64,000 nucleotides of DNA from NCBI RefSeq assembly GCF_024357955.1, contig NZ_JANEYT010000024.1:1-64000 (forward strand), written 5' to 3'. The DNA comes from Photobacterium pectinilyticum. Lineage in GTDB: Bacteria > Pseudomonadota > Gammaproteobacteria > Enterobacterales > Vibrionaceae. The notes under the pieces are model-generated. The model had not been told where the DNA came from. It was given only the letters and a program-made list of their open reading frames with translations, and did no database searches. Shown here in pieces: positions 54,511 through 64,000 of this stretch (the stretch's first letter is position 1; each line of letters begins with the position of its first letter). Both the position numbers and the translations under genes were made by a program.

Positions 54511-55188
54511 ATGGATCACGATCAGCAGCGACGGGTTACCAGCCGTAACTTGTCCTATAAACTGGCAGAGTCTATCGGGCAACAGATCTTGCGTGGGGAA
54601 ACCGCACCGGGAGAAATCCTACCGGGTGAAGTGGAACTGGGCGAAATGTATGGTGTCAGCCGGACCGCTATCCGTGAAGCCATCAAAATGCTGGCGGCCA
54701 AAGGGATGGTACTACCCCGCCCTCGTATTGGTACCCGGGTATTGCCGAAGAGAAACTGGAATTATCTGGATCAAGACCTGCTGGCTTGGCTTAACTTCGA
54801 ACAGCAAAGTGATTTAGTCTCTGAGTTCCAACGGGTAAGGATATCGCTTGAGCCTGAGGCTGCCGCCCTGACAGCTGTCAATGCCAATGAAGCTGATCGC
54901 GAAGAGTTATGTAGCCTGATGGCAGAGATGCACGCCTTGGGCGAAAAGTTTGACCAAGACCGCTGGGTCGAAGTCGATACCCGTTATCACCAGTTGATTT
55001 ACTTTGCCTCAGGTAATCACTTTATCAGTCCATTCGGTATTTTGTTCAAAGCGGTGTTCGAGAGCTATTTCAGGGTGATCACCCGCGAGAAGCTGCTCAA
55101 GCTTGAATTGCATCAGCAAGTGGTCGACGGCATTATGACCCGCGATCCGGAAGCAGCCAGACAGGCTACTATCGAACTGCTGCGCTAA
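54511..55188 (+). CDS. GntR-family regulator, FadR/FCD subfamily
   Basis: The 225-residue protein has an N-terminal winged helix-turn-helix (residues ~10-75: QILRGETAPGEILPGEVELG, then YGVSRTAIREAIKMLAAKG) and a C-terminal FCD effector domain with DTRYHQLI. WNYLDQDLLAWL between the domains resembles DgoR-type sugar-acid regulators. TGGAGGGAG precedes the ATG at 54511; upstream codons to 54319 have no family match. No sugar-acid genes adjoin, so the target is unknown. Confidence 0.87.
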   Translation: MDHDQQRRVTSRNLSYKLAESIGQQILRGETAPGEILPGEVELGEMYGVSRTAIREAIKMLAAKGMVLPRPRIGTRVLPKRNWNYLDQDLLAWLNFEQQSDLVSEFQRVRISLEPEAAALTAVNANEADREELCSLMAEMHALGEKFDQDRWVEVDTRYHQLIYFASGNHFISPFGILFKAVFESYFRVITREKLLKLELHQQVVDGIMTRDPEAARQATIELLR

Positions 55189-55195
55189 ACCAGGA

Positions 55196-55222
55196 AAACG
55201 AAGCAAAGGCTTCGTTTTTTTG
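55196..55222 (+). terminator. Terminator of the FadR-type gene
   Basis: The stem AACGAAGC / GCTTCGTT is followed by a T-run directly after the stop. Confidence 0.85.
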
Positions 55223-55303
55223 TTTGTGCACCAGATCGCTAAGTCTGCTCTTGCGACAACAGGGTGTTCACTGCAATATAAGTATCATTTCATATTCATA
55301 GGG

Positions 55304-55330
55304 TGCATATGATGATAAAGGTTATATGCA
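55304..55330. repeat. Inverted repeat upstream of spo0M
   Basis: TGCATAT and ATATGCA are separated by 13 bases, shortly before the ribosome-binding site of spo0M. It may be an operator or a leader hairpin. Confidence 0.4.
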
Positions 55331-55351
55331 TGCAGCAAAGGAGATGCTCTG

Positions 55352-56140
55352 ATGTCATTATTCCGCAAAAGCTTGGCCAGCCTTGGCATTGGTTCGGCTC
55401 GGGTCGATACTGTGCTGCCGCAGGGTGTGTTGATCCCGGGTGATCCCTTGGCGGTCGATGTGCTGGTGCATGGCGGAAAGGTGGAGCAGCACATCGATAA
55501 TATTTACCTGTTTTTGTGTTGCCGCTACGAAGAGGAAGTGGAGACCAGCCGGGGAGATAGCCAGCACCGCAAGGAAAAGATCACCCAAACCTGTCGCTTG
55601 GCCGAATGGTCACTGCCCTACTCGTTCGTTATTGGCGCCAATGAAGAGCGCTACTTCAATGTGAGTTTGCCGCTGCCCTTCAATACCCCTATCACCATCG
55701 GTGACTCCCATGTTTGGCTCGAGACCCACCTCGATATGCCGTTGGCCTTTGATGCCAAAGATAAAGATTTGCTGACAGTTAGACCCGACCCGCTGTTGGA
55801 CGGCGTTTTTTCGGCGCTGGAGCTAGCCGGGCTTCGGATCCGCCAAGTCGAATGTGAGGCGGCCAAAGGGTTTGCCCTGCCGTTTGTCCAGGAGTTTGAA
55901 TTCGTGCCGGTGTCCGGGCCTTATCATGGCCGCTGGCGTGAGCTGGAAGTGGTGGTCTACCGTGATGAATCGGGTTTGCAGATGTGGTTTGAAATCGACC
56001 GTCGCCAGCGTGGTTTTAACGGCCTGTTGTCAGGCTTGCTTGGCCGTGGCGAGCTCAAGCGTTATTGTGAAATTCCGGCCTGCTTACATCCGCAGCAGGC
56101 GGGTGAGCGGGTATTGGCCTTTTTAGATCAAGCCACCTAA
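55352..56140 (+). CDS. Spo0M-family (SpoOM) arrestin-like protein
   Basis: The 262-residue protein has the family's start FRKSLASLGIGSARVDTVLP and the two arrestin-like beta-sandwich halves, including GGKVEQHIDNIYL and NEERYFNVSLPLPFNTPI. It resembles B. subtilis Spo0M, once called a sporulation control protein; in non-sporulating bacteria the role is unclear, perhaps stress or cytoskeletal. AAGGAGATG precedes the ATG. It is monocistronic between two regulators of transport or signalling. Confidence 0.88.
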   Translation: MSLFRKSLASLGIGSARVDTVLPQGVLIPGDPLAVDVLVHGGKVEQHIDNIYLFLCCRYEEEVETSRGDSQHRKEKITQTCRLAEWSLPYSFVIGANEERYFNVSLPLPFNTPITIGDSHVWLETHLDMPLAFDAKDKDLLTVRPDPLLDGVFSALELAGLRIRQVECEAAKGFALPFVQEFEFVPVSGPYHGRWRELEVVVYRDESGLQMWFEIDRRQRGFNGLLSGLLGRGELKRYCEIPACLHPQQAGERVLAFLDQAT

Positions 56141-56202
56141 CTCGGTGTAAGTTGCTGTCTCGCTCCCGTAATAAGAGCGATTGATGAAAAATAGCTGTTT
56201 CA

Positions 56203-56218
56203 GCTTACACCTGTAAGC
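56203..56218. repeat. Palindrome GCTTACACCTGTAAGC upstream of the hemolysin-III gene
   Basis: A perfect 7-base-arm palindrome lies 58 bases before the start. A half-copy (GGTGTAAG) occurs near 56144. It is a candidate operator or a short hairpin. Confidence 0.45.
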
Positions 56219-56275
56219 CAAATGTGCCATACTGCTGATCTATTGAGCATAAACTCTATATTGAGGACGACAGCA

Positions 56276-56935
56276 ATGGCAGAGCAGTTGGCGACCGGCT
56301 CGGAGTATTCGGTCACGGAGGAAGTGGCAAACAGCATCAGCCACGGTCTTGGCATGGTGTTTGGGATCATTGGTTTGGTTTTGTTACTGATTCAGGCCGT
56401 TAGTGCCGGTGCTGATGCGCTGAGCATTACCAGCTTGAGTATTTATGGTGCCAGTATGATTTTGCTCTATCTGGCATCAACCCTCTATCACGCGATCCCG
56501 TCTGAGCGGGCCAAGCGGGCACTGAAGACCTTTGATCACTGTGCCATTTATCTACTGATTGCCGGAACTTATACCCCGTTTCTCCTGATTTCCCTGCGTA
56601 CGCCACTGGCGATCACCCTGATGGCAGTGATTTGGGGGATAGCCCTGGTAGGTATTATGCTGAAAATTGCTTTTGTCTATCGCTTCAAGCGCTTGTCACT
56701 GGCGACTTACCTAACTATGGGGTGGTTGTCGTTAATTGCGGTGTACCCGTTGGCGATGTCTCTAGCCACCGGTGGTCTGGTTTTGCTGGCGGCGGGGGGT
56801 ATCGTGTATTCGGTGGGGGTGGTGTTCTATGTCAATAAACGTATCCCTTATAACCACGCGATTTGGCACTTGTTTGTACTGGGTGGAACGGTTTGCCATT
56901 TTCTGGCGATTTATTTCTACGTTAAACCGGTGTAA
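56276..56935 (+). CDS. trhA: Hemolysin III / PAQR-family membrane protein
   Basis: The 219-residue protein has seven predicted membrane helices and the family histidines in [42 protein letters not shown] and [15 protein letters not shown], which would bind zinc. TGAGGA precedes the ATG at 56276. E. coli YqfA/TrhA affects membrane energetics and fluidity; true haemolysis is doubtful. The gene symbol is by family similarity. It is convergent with trkH. Confidence 0.88.
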   Translation: MAEQLATGSEYSVTEEVANSISHGLGMVFGIIGLVLLLIQAVSAGADALSITSLSIYGASMILLYLASTLYHAIPSERAKRALKTFDHCAIYLLIAGTYTPFLLISLRTPLAITLMAVIWGIALVGIMLKIAFVYRFKRLSLATYLTMGWLSLIAVYPLAMSLATGGLVLLAAGGIVYSVGVVFYVNKRIPYNHAIWHLFVLGGTVCHFLAIYFYVKPV

Positions 56936-56976
56936 TTGGCATCAGTCTCCTGCACTAAAAACATACTCATATATGA

Positions 56977-57006
56977 AAAAGAGAGCCAAAGCGGCTCTCT
57001 TTTTTC
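56977..57006. terminator. Bidirectional terminator between trhA and trkH
   Basis: AAAAAGAGAGCC-AAAG-CGGCTCTCTTTTTT is a symmetric stem with a T-run on both sides, serving the convergent genes. Confidence 0.85.
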
Positions 57007-57029
57007 TTTATGGTGCCTTTGCTGCTGGA

Positions 57030-58475
57030 TTAGTTGCGCCAGAACGCAGGGAAGAACACCACCAAGACGGTCAGGATTTCCAGCCTACCCATCAGCATAC
57101 CCAAGCTCAACGTCCACTTGGCCAAGTCAGGCAAGGTCGCAAAGTTGCCAGTCGGGCCGATCACATTGCCCATTCCGGGGCCAACATTGGCGACAGCTGT
57201 GACGGCGCCGGTAATACTGGTGATGGCATCAAGTCCCAGCATGCTGAGAATCGCGGCGACTACCACGATGGTCAGGACAAACGTCAGGGCGAAGGCCACC
57301 ACTGAGCGGACAATCCCATCGGTAACTGGTCGGCCGTTGTAGCGCTGGATGAACACTCCTGACGGGTGGATCAACTGCATCATCTGCTTGCGCAGCAGGG
57401 CAAAGGCGACTTGGAAACGGAAGATTTTGATCCCGCCGGCGGTCGAACCCGAGCACCCTCCGACCAGCATGATGAAGGCAAACACGATCGTCGGGAACGG
57501 CCCCCAGGCGGTAAAGTCATCCAGCCCAAAACCGGTAGTGGTTACCACCGATATGATGTTGAATAACGAGACTCTAAACGCGTCAATGAAGCGGTAATCT
57601 AATTGCCAGGTAAGCCACAGTGCCACGGCAAGACCTGCGCTGAATACCAAGAGGGTAAACCCCCTCACCTGAGCATCGCTCAGCAAGGAGCGGGATTCGC
57701 GTTTACGCAGCGCCTGAACAAATAGCAGGAACGGCAAACCACCGGCAAACATGAATACAATCGCTACCCAATGGGCACTGTTCGAGAAGTGGTTCATCGA
57801 GCCGTCTGAGGTTGAATAGCCACCGGTCGACAGCGTGGTAAAGGCATGGTTGATTGCGTCGAAGGTATTCATCCCTGTCACTAGGTAACCGAGGAAACAA
57901 AGTCCGGTCAGGCTGAGATAGACATTGACGATATTCTTGGCCACGCTCTTGGTCCGTGGCGAGCTTTTGTCAGACCAATCAGAAGACTCGGTTTGGAACA
58001 GGCGCATACCACCGACATTGAGCATCGGCAAGATAGCCACCCCCATCACGATAAAGCCGATCCCGCCCAGCCACTGTAAGGTGGATCGCCAGAGTAAGAT
58101 ACTCGGTGCCATATCATCCAACCCGCTGAGAACGGTCGAACCTGTGGTGGTGATCCCCGACATGGTCTCGAAGTAGGCATCGGTGAAGCTGATATGATTG
58201 ATAAAGACAAACGGCAAGGCGGCAAAGGCGCTGGCAATGGTCCAGACTAAGGTGGTGATCAGGAACATATCCCGCACACCAAGCTTGAATTCGTTGGTCC
58301 GGCCGAATGTCAGGCATAGGAATGCCACCACATGAGTGATGGTGACAGCGGTGGCGAAGTCGATAAATCCTTCGGTCCCGGTGGCGAAGGCCACCAGGGT
58401 CGGGACATACATGAACAGGGCTATCTTGGATAAGACCAGCCCGATCACGAACAGAATGGGACGAAAGTTGACCAT
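57030..58475 (-). CDS. trkH: Trk potassium uptake system, membrane subunit TrkH
   Basis: The 481-residue membrane protein has four pore-loop repeats with selectivity-filter glycines, including SGITTTGSTVL, TLSTGGYSTSD, VVTTTGFGLDD and NVGPGMGNV. It forms the K+ channel-like pore of the Trk system. It starts eight bases after trkA, its regulatory partner. It is close to the E. coli TrkH length (483). Confidence 0.96.
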   Translation of the reverse strand: MVNFRPILFVIGLVLSKIALFMYVPTLVAFATGTEGFIDFATAVTITHVVAFLCLTFGRTNEFKLGVRDMFLITTLVWTIASAFAALPFVFINHISFTDAYFETMSGITTTGSTVLSGLDDMAPSILLWRSTLQWLGGIGFIVMGVAILPMLNVGGMRLFQTESSDWSDKSSPRTKSVAKNIVNVYLSLTGLCFLGYLVTGMNTFDAINHAFTTLSTGGYSTSDGSMNHFSNSAHWVAIVFMFAGGLPFLLFVQALRKRESRSLLSDAQVRGFTLLVFSAGLAVALWLTWQLDYRFIDAFRVSLFNIISVVTTTGFGLDDFTAWGPFPTIVFAFIMLVGGCSGSTAGGIKIFRFQVAFALLRKQMMQLIHPSGVFIQRYNGRPVTDGIVRSVVAFALTFVLTIVVVAAILSMLGLDAITSITGAVTAVANVGPGMGNVIGPTGNFATLPDLAKWTLSLGMLMGRLEILTVLVVFFPAFWRN

Positions 58476-58483
58476 GTTGGCGA

Positions 58484-59860
58484 CTACAGGAAGAACGGAC
58501 TAGGTTGGAACAGGCGTTCGACGTCTGGGATATATTTCTTATCGACCAGGAACATCACCACGTGATCATCTTGTTCGATCACCGTGCGGTCATGGGCAAT
58601 AAGCACTTCTTCACCGCGGACAACTGCACCAATGGTGGTGCCCGGAGGAAGTTTGATCTCACCAACGGCCTTGCCAACCACCTTGGAGGTGCTTGAGTCA
58701 CCATGGGCAATCGCTTCGATAGCTTCGGCAGCCCCGCGGCGCAGCGAAGAGACGTTGACGATATCGGCTTTGCGGACATGGGTTAGCAAGGCTGAGATTG
58801 TCGCTTGCTGTGGCGAAATAGCAATATCAATGGTACCGCCCTGGACGAGGTCGACATAGGCCCCGCGCTGGATCAGTACCATGACTTTCTTGGCGCCCAT
58901 CCGCTTGGCCAGCATGGCCGACATAATGTTGGCTTCATCATCGTTGGTGACGGCAATGAACACGTCGATTTGTTCGATGTGCTCTTCGCTCAATAGTTCC
59001 TGATCGGAGGCATCGCCACAGAAGACAATGGTGTTCTCCAGCATCTCGGACAGGTTTTCGGCCCGCTCTGGATTACGTTCGATCAGTTTAACACTGTAGT
59101 TTTGTTCCAAACGACGGGCCAGGCCGGCACCGATATTACCACCACCGACAATCATCAGGCGTTTGTACGGCTTCTCTAGGCGCTGGAGTTCACTCATCAC
59201 CGAGCGAATATGGTTGCTGGCGGCGACAAAGAAGACTTCGTCGTCGGCTTCGATAATTGTGGTGCCGCGTGGACGGATGGGACGGCCCTGGCGGAATATT
59301 GCGGCCACCCGGGTATCGACGTGCGGCATATGCTCACGCAGTGCTGATAAGGCGTTGCCGACGAGTGGACCTCCGTAATAGGCCTTGACGGCAACCAGGC
59401 CGACTTTGTCCTCGGCAAATCCCACCACCTGCAATGCTCCCGGGTATTCGATCAGGCGCTCGATATAGCCGGTTACCAGTTCTTCCGGAGCGATCAGGTG
59501 ATCGACCGGTACAGCATCGGACTGGAACAGTTGGTCTTTTTCCTTGAGGTACTCCGGCGAGCGGATACGGGCCACCCGGTTCGGAGTGTTGAACAAGGTA
59601 AAGGCGATTTGGCAGGCGATCATGTTGGTTTCATCGGAGTTGGTTACCGAAACCAGCATGTCGGCATCTTGTGCCCCGGCTTCTCGCAGGGTACGGGGAT
59701 GGCTGGCAAAGCCCTGTACGACACGCAGATCATATTTGTCTTGCAGCTCGCGCAGGCGCTCAGGGTCCTTATCGACGATAGTGATATCGTTGTTCTCGCC
59801 AACCAAGTTTTCGGCTAGGGTGCCGCCGACCTGTCCGGCGCCGAGAATGATAATTTTCAT
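58484..59860 (-). CDS. trkA: Trk system regulatory subunit TrkA
   Basis: The 458-residue peripheral protein has two RCK modules, each with a Rossmann NAD-binding motif ([16 protein letters not shown] at the N-terminus and [16 protein letters not shown] near residue 235) and a TrkA-C domain. It gates TrkH in response to NADH or ATP. Length equals E. coli TrkA (458). It is encoded ahead of trkH. Confidence 0.97.
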   Translation of the reverse strand: MKIIILGAGQVGGTLAENLVGENNDITIVDKDPERLRELQDKYDLRVVQGFASHPRTLREAGAQDADMLVSVTNSDETNMIACQIAFTLFNTPNRVARIRSPEYLKEKDQLFQSDAVPVDHLIAPEELVTGYIERLIEYPGALQVVGFAEDKVGLVAVKAYYGGPLVGNALSALREHMPHVDTRVAAIFRQGRPIRPRGTTIIEADDEVFFVAASNHIRSVMSELQRLEKPYKRLMIVGGGNIGAGLARRLEQNYSVKLIERNPERAENLSEMLENTIVFCGDASDQELLSEEHIEQIDVFIAVTNDDEANIMSAMLAKRMGAKKVMVLIQRGAYVDLVQGGTIDIAISPQQATISALLTHVRKADIVNVSSLRRGAAEAIEAIAHGDSSTSKVVGKAVGEIKLPPGTTIGAVVRGEEVLIAHDRTVIEQDDHVVMFLVDKKYIPDVERLFQPSPFFL

Positions 59861-60007
59861 AGCATATGCCTGATTAATAGAATCGTTGTAGGTTACTACG
59901 CTTCGGGATAAGGGTCATGCAGAACTCTGCTCATTTAGAATAACTTAGTTTTCAGCGATAGAACGATTGGCCGCTGAATTACCTGTATAACATCCCGAAA
60001 TGTGAAC

Positions 60008-60038
60008 AAAAAACGGAACTTGAGGTCAAGTTCCGTTG
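60008..60038 (-). terminator. Terminator between rsmB and trkA
   Basis: On the minus strand AACGGAACTTGA-CC-TCAAGTTCCGTT ends in a T-run, a 12-bp perfect stem. It separates the def-fmt-rsmB side from trkA-trkH. Confidence 0.9.
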
Positions 60039-60046
60039 TTGGTTAG

Positions 60047-61327
60047 TTAGCTCGCTTTGCGCATAACGGCGTAGTAAAAGCCGTCCATATCCTGTTCGCC
60101 AGGCAATATCTGGCGGCCAGGTTGTTGGCGGTCGCTACCGATCAGCTCGGCATCCGTGGTGCGCTCAAGGAATGCTTTTACCTGTTCGCTGTTTTCCTGC
60201 GGAGTAATCGAGCAGGTGGCATATACCAAGGTACCGCCCGGCTTGAGCTGCTGCCACATCGCATCAACGATTTCCGACTGGAGCTGGGCCAGTGCAGCAA
60301 TGTCATCGGCGCGGCGTAGCCACTTGATGTCTGGGTGGCGTCGGATTACACCGGTGGCCGAACAAGGGGCATCCAGCAAGATGCGGTCGAACAGCTCGCC
60401 CTGCCACCATTTATCCGGGTAGCGGGCATCGGCACACAATACTTGAGCGGTTAGGTTCAGGCGTTGAAGGTTGTCATGCACTCGCTTTAGACGGTTGTCA
60501 TCACAATCGATAGCAACCACTTGGGTATCTGGCTGGCGCTCCATGATGTGGGCGGTCTTACCGCCTGGAGCCGCGCAGCAATCAAGGATCAGTTCACCCG
60601 CTTGCGGCTGGAGGTACTCAACAGATAGCTGGGCGGCCGCATCTTGCACCGACACCCAACCATCGGCAAAGCCCGGCAGTTTGCTCACATCGCACGGTGC
60701 GTGGAGTTTAAGGGCGTCCGGCGCTTCGGTGTGAATATCCGTCTCGATACCGGCTTCATCAAGCAATGCACGGTAGGCATCGCGGCTGTGGTGCTGGCGG
60801 TTGACCCGCAGCCACATCGGTGCTTTGGTGTTGTTGGCCGTGGTGATGCTGTCGATCTGCTCAGGGTAACTTGCCTTAAGAAGCTTAAGCAACCAGCCTG
60901 GGTGGCCGTAACGGCCGGCATCATGGCTGATGGCTTGTTGGTCAAGGCTCTCTTGTTGGCGTTGGTAGTTTCGCAAAATGGCATTGATCAGGCCACGTAG
61001 CTGTGGTTTTTTCAGGTTCTTGGTGGCATTGACCGTTTCAGCAACCGCCGCATGGGCTGGGATGCGCATGTAACCCAGTTGGTAGAGGCCAACAAGAATA
61101 AGGTGGTGGAAGACGCGCTGTTTGCCCTTGAGTGGTTTGTCCATCAGCTGTTGGGTAACCGATTCAAGGCGTGGAAGCCAGCGCAGTACGCCGTAGCACA
61201 TCTCTTGGAGCAGTGCGTGGTCGCGCTCTTTGATATCTTGTTGGGCAGCCGGCAGTGCGGTAGAAAGAGACTGGCCCTGATCAACCACTTGATAGATAAC
61301 CTTGGCTGCTGCAGCTCTTACATTCAT
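60047..61327 (-). CDS. rsmB: 16S rRNA (cytosine-967-C5) methyltransferase RsmB
   Basis: The 426-residue enzyme has an N-terminal NusB-like RNA-binding domain (residues ~1-140). The catalytic domain has SAM motif [14 protein letters not shown], the [18 protein letters not shown] motif and the catalytic cysteine in [15 protein letters not shown]. It methylates C967 of 16S rRNA. It follows fmt in the conserved def-fmt-rsmB-trkA order. Confidence 0.97.
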   Translation of the reverse strand: MNVRAAAAKVIYQVVDQGQSLSTALPAAQQDIKERDHALLQEMCYGVLRWLPRLESVTQQLMDKPLKGKQRVFHHLILVGLYQLGYMRIPAHAAVAETVNATKNLKKPQLRGLINAILRNYQRQQESLDQQAISHDAGRYGHPGWLLKLLKASYPEQIDSITTANNTKAPMWLRVNRQHHSRDAYRALLDEAGIETDIHTEAPDALKLHAPCDVSKLPGFADGWVSVQDAAAQLSVEYLQPQAGELILDCCAAPGGKTAHIMERQPDTQVVAIDCDDNRLKRVHDNLQRLNLTAQVLCADARYPDKWWQGELFDRILLDAPCSATGVIRRHPDIKWLRRADDIAALAQLQSEIVDAMWQQLKPGGTLVYATCSITPQENSEQVKAFLERTTDAELIGSDRQQPGRQILPGEQDMDGFYYAVMRKAS

Positions 61328-61385
61328 GCAGATTTCCTGGTGTATTGACCTGACCCCTGTCGCTTGTGGCGGTGGAGGCAGGTTG

Positions 61386-61416
61386 AAAAAAGTAAGGCCA
61401 GTGCAAGCACTGGCCC
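61386..61416 (-). terminator. Stem-loop between fmt and rsmB
   Basis: On the minus strand GGGCCAGTGC-TT-GCACTGGCC is followed by TTACTTTTTT. It could reduce read-through from fmt to rsmB. The two-base loop means the stem must open slightly. Confidence 0.6.
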
Positions 61417-61424
61417 TTGGAAGG

Positions 61425-62369
61425 TTACAGTACCGTGCCGGGTTCGAACCATTCGCGGCGCGAGTTCAGCAGATCTTGTGCCTTCATCGCTTTTTTGCCT
61501 GGCGGCTGGAGCTCGGTCAGGCGCAGTGCCCCTTGTCCGGTTGCCACTAAAATCCCGTGCTTGTCCGCAACGAGAATCGTGCCCGGTGCCTGGCCTTGGC
61601 TATCGGCTTCGACACTGGCATGCCAGACCTTTATGTTCTGCTCTGCAACGGTGAAGTAGCTCATCGGCCATGGGTTGAAGGCGCGGATGCAGCGTTCGAT
61701 GTGGGCGGCATCATCCGCCCAGTTGATGCAGGCTTCTGCTTTGCTCAGTTTCTTGGCGTAGTTGGCAAGCGTATCATTTTGTTTCTCCGCCACGGCTTTA
61801 CCATCGGCAATATCAGCTAGGCAATCAACCAAAGCGACAGGGCCAAGCTCAGCAAGCTTCTCGTACATCGAGGCGCTGGTATCGGTTTGCTCGATCGGCA
61901 ACGTGGCTATTTTCAGCATGTCACCAGTATCTAGGCCAATATCCATCTGCATGATGGTTACGCCTGTTTCCGCATCGCCCGCCCAGATCGAGCGCTGGAT
62001 TGGGGCTGCACCACGCCAGCGTGGCAGGATAGAGCCATGGACATTGATACAACCCAGCTTCGGGGTATCCAGTACCGCTTGTGGCAACAACAAGCCATAA
62101 GCCACTACCACCATGATATCGGCATCGAGAGCTGCCAATTCTTGCTTGGCTTCGTCTGATTTGAAGTTCTCCGGCTGGTAGACCGGGATCTCGTGCTCAA
62201 GGGCAATATGCTTTACTGGGCTAGCTGTTAGCTTTTTTCCCCGTCCTGCAGGGCGGTCCGGCTGGGTGTAAACCGCAATGATATCGTGCTCCGAAGACAA
62301 TAACGCCGCCAAGTGACGGGCGGCGAAATCCGGAGTACCTGCAAAAACTATTTTCAAAGGTTTGCTCAA
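61425..62369 (-). CDS. fmt: Methionyl-tRNA formyltransferase
   Basis: The 314-residue enzyme has [16 protein letters not shown], the formyl-folate catalytic motif [17 protein letters not shown] and the C-terminal tRNA-binding domain. It formylates initiator Met-tRNA. E. coli Fmt has 315 residues. It lies 29 bases downstream of def. Confidence 0.97.
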   Translation of the reverse strand: MSKPLKIVFAGTPDFAARHLAALLSSEHDIIAVYTQPDRPAGRGKKLTASPVKHIALEHEIPVYQPENFKSDEAKQELAALDADIMVVVAYGLLLPQAVLDTPKLGCINVHGSILPRWRGAAPIQRSIWAGDAETGVTIMQMDIGLDTGDMLKIATLPIEQTDTSASMYEKLAELGPVALVDCLADIADGKAVAEKQNDTLANYAKKLSKAEACINWADDAAHIERCIRAFNPWPMSYFTVAEQNIKVWHASVEADSQGQAPGTILVADKHGILVATGQGALRLTELQPPGKKAMKAQDLLNSRREWFEPGTVL

Positions 62370-62398
62370 GGTAGCGTCCTTAAAATCAGGTGGGCGAA

Positions 62399-62920
62399 TT
62401 AAGCGTTATTCGCGTGTTTTTCGTTGTAGCGTTTGATCTTAGTCAGCTTGTCTTGAATACGCTTGCGCTTCAGTGGCGACAGGTAATCGACAAACAGTTT
62501 ACCTTCTAGGTGGTCAAGCTCGTGCTGGACACAGATAGCTAATAGGTCGTCGGCGTCAAACGTGAACTCTTCGCCGTCACGGTTTAGGGCTTTTACTGTG
62601 ACTTCAGCGGCTCGTGGCACTAGCGCACGGGCACCGGGAACTGACAGGCAGCCTTCTTCGATGCCGTCTTCACCGCGCTTTTCGATGATTTCTGGATTGA
62701 TCAGTACCAGTGGCTCATTGCGCTCTTCCGACAGGTCGATCACCACGATACGCTGGTGGAAATCCACCTGAGTGGCTGCCAGACCGATCCCTTCCTCGTC
62801 GTACATGGTTTCCAGCATGTCATCGACAAGTTTCTGGATTTCAGGCGTTACGGTTTCGACTGGTTTAGCGACGGTGCGCAGGCGCTCGTCAGGGAATGTT
62901 AATACTTGCAATACAGACAT
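62399..62920 (-). CDS. def: Peptide deformylase
   Basis: The 173-residue metalloenzyme has the three motifs [19 protein letters not shown] with the metal cysteine, and [10 protein letters not shown] (HExxH). It removes the N-formyl group from nascent proteins. The ATG at 62920 is preferred to the GTG two codons upstream, because [14 protein letters not shown] is the conserved start. It is the promoter-proximal gene of def-fmt. Confidence 0.96.
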   Translation of the reverse strand: MSVLQVLTFPDERLRTVAKPVETVTPEIQKLVDDMLETMYDEEGIGLAATQVDFHQRIVVIDLSEERNEPLVLINPEIIEKRGEDGIEEGCLSVPGARALVPRAAEVTVKALNRDGEEFTFDADDLLAICVQHELDHLEGKLFVDYLSPLKRKRIQDKLTKIKRYNEKHANNA

Positions 62921-63105
62921 AGACACTCTTTTTAAAAGGCAGTACTGATAACTGGGATCGTTTAATTGTTCTAATTCTAGTCATTTTACAGGGCAAATCA
63001 TAGTACCCCGTTGCATGGATCTTATGTGCCTGCTGTTTACTACCGTTTGGTAAATTGCAATCGCGAGGCTGGAAAAAGTGAAGCCTGCCGAAAACTATGG
63101 GCGGG

Positions 63106-63134
63106 TTGACACAGTGTTCTGGACACTGCACAAG
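63106..63134 (+). promoter_or_regulatory. Candidate promoter/operator of the LysM gene
   Basis: A perfect -35 TTGACA (63106-63111) is followed by exactly 17 bases that form a palindrome (CAGTGT-TCTGG-ACACTG), then a poor -10 (CACAAG). The rest of 62927-63178 holds nothing else that I recognise. Confidence 0.4.
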
Positions 63135-63178
63135 GTCAATGACAGCCTGATCATTTAAGCCATAGTGGTGTGGGGGGA

Positions 63179-64000
63179 ATGATGAAGCAGTGGAAAAAGG
63201 TGCCTTGGAGGGTTATGTGGTTGTTTGTCGCGAGTATGGGGGTTGGCGTACACGCTCAATCTGCTGCACTTAGCGTGAAGGAAGGGGCGCCTGCTGTCTA
63301 TACCGTCAAGAAGGGAGATACCCTTTGGGATATCTCAGCGTACTATCTCGCCAGTCCCTGGCGTTGGCCTGAATTGTGGCAGAGCAACCGTCATACGGTG
63401 GCTGATCCCCACTGGATTTACCCCGGCGATCAACTCCACCTGCATTTTGTTGACGGTCAGCCTCGTTTGCTACGTAAACCGCTGCGCTATTTATCACCCA
63501 AGATCAAAGTGACCCCTAAACCGGTGACCACCTTGCCTGCTGAGTTACTCTTGCCGTATCTCGCCGAGGATAAGTTGCTGGTGGAGAAGGAGCGAAAGAA
63601 CCTGCCTCATGTGATTGGTGACAGTCTTGCACAGGGGTATATCGCTAGAGGGGAAACGGTCTGGGTCGACATGCCATTGGTTGTCGACGAACAATGGGGG
63701 GTTTACCGACCCGCACCTCCGCTGGAGCGCAAGTTGGCATCAGGAGAAATCTACAGAATATCGAGCTTGAAAGAGGTTGCTCGTGGTGAAGTGGTGAGTG
63801 TCACAAATACGACCAGCGCCGTGGTGCTGACCGATGCCTACCGGGAAGTTAAACCTAATGATGTGCTGCTCCCTGCCCCGTTGCCTAAACATGAAGGGGC
63901 GATGAGCTTCTCTCCCTCCCCTTCCCTTGCAGCAACCGAGGCCGAGGTGGTAGCAAGTATTGGGGGAATGGCGTATATCGCGACCCATGAGGTCGTTGTG
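63179..64000 (+). CDS. LysM-domain cell-wall protein, partial (cut at window end)
   Basis: Translation is open to the right edge (274 codons visible). A signal peptide (residues ~1-29, ending VHAQSAA) is followed by a LysM peptidoglycan-binding domain (residues ~40-95: YTVKKGDTLWDISAYYLASP, then NRHTVADPHWIYPGDQL). The rest lacks a known domain. TGGGGGG precedes two tandem ATGs. This gene normally sits between def and dprA in Vibrionaceae. It likely binds the cell wall in the periplasm. Confidence 0.88.
   Translation, partial: MMKQWKKVPWRVMWLFVASMGVGVHAQSAALSVKEGAPAVYTVKKGDTLWDISAYYLASPWRWPELWQSNRHTVADPHWIYPGDQLHLHFVDGQPRLLRKPLRYLSPKIKVTPKPVTTLPAELLLPYLAEDKLLVEKERKNLPHVIGDSLAQGYIARGETVWVDMPLVVDEQWGVYRPAPPLERKLASGEIYRISSLKEVARGEVVSVTNTTSAVVLTDAYREVKPNDVLLPAPLPKHEGAMSFSPSPSLAATEAEVVASIGGMAYIATHEVVV

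Noticed and set aside
56772-57305. 177-codon plus-strand frame over the end of trhA and trkH
   Set aside because: It crosses the bidirectional terminator and is antisense to trkH; no independent start signal.

Overview
The window looks like the replication-origin region of the main chromosome of a Vibrionaceae member. Photobacterium or a close relative is my best guess. This rests on gene content and order (avtA-glyS-glyQ-mneA-tusA, dnaA-dnaN-recF-gyrB, rpmH-rnpA-yidD-yidC-mnmE-mioC, oriC, mnmG-rsmG-parA-parB-atpIBEFHAGDC-glmU-glmS, ilvAD-E-M-G, comM, dsbA-srkA, trkH-trkA-rsmB-fmt-def-LysM) and on protein similarity judged by eye. The genus is inference. No tRNA or rRNA gene, CRISPR array, IS element or prophage was recognised.

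Region by region. Positions 1-5 kb: an acrylyl-CoA reductase (acuI), a LysR regulator, two small membrane proteins, tusA, a Mn2+ exporter (mneA) behind a yybP-ykoY riboswitch, and a YiaD-type lipoprotein. Positions 5-10.6 kb: glyQS, avtA and the small heat-shock gene ibpA, which carries a sigma-32-like promoter and a ROSE-type RNA thermometer. Positions 10.9-17 kb: gyrB-recF-dnaN-dnaA, read leftwards away from the origin. Positions 17.3-19.6 kb: a polar amino-acid ABC importer. Positions 19.7-24.2 kb: rpmH-rnpA-yidD-yidC, mnmE and mioC. Positions 24.2-24.6 kb: oriC, with DnaA boxes, 15 GATC sites and four phased GATCT repeats. Positions 24.6-28.9 kb: mnmG, rsmG, parA and parB. Positions 29-36 kb: the whole F1Fo ATP synthase operon. 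Positions 36-40.4 kb: glmU, a DeoR regulator and glmS, all in amino-sugar synthesis. Positions 40.6-41.7 kb: two tandem paralogous XRE regulators. Positions 41.7-48.3 kb: the isoleucine/valine operon ilvGMEDA on the minus strand, with an ilvL leader peptide and attenuator. Positions 48.5-50 kb: comM broken by two frameshifts. Positions 50-64 kb: dsbA, srkA, ccoG, yihD, a 59-codon unknown ORF, a FadR-type regulator, spo0M, a hemolysin-III family gene, trkH/trkA, rsmB/fmt/def and the start of a LysM gene cut by the window edge.

The central theme is chromosome duplication and segregation. oriC lies between mioC and mnmG, with dnaA 7 kb to the left and carrying its own DnaA boxes. parA and parB lie about 3 kb to the right. 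At least six parS-like 16-mers lie 10-21 kb to the left of oriC, two of them inside recF codons for Phe-His-Val-Glu. A zone unusually rich in GATC runs from the end of mnmE through oriC into mnmG.

I did not find a convincing undescribed multi-gene system; most of the window is conserved core genome. The best leads are the double-frameshifted comM, the mneA leader where the aptamer's first strand can also pair with the start-codon region, the parS cluster including coding parS, the tandem XRE pair with palindromic operators, and the unannotated 59-residue ORF.
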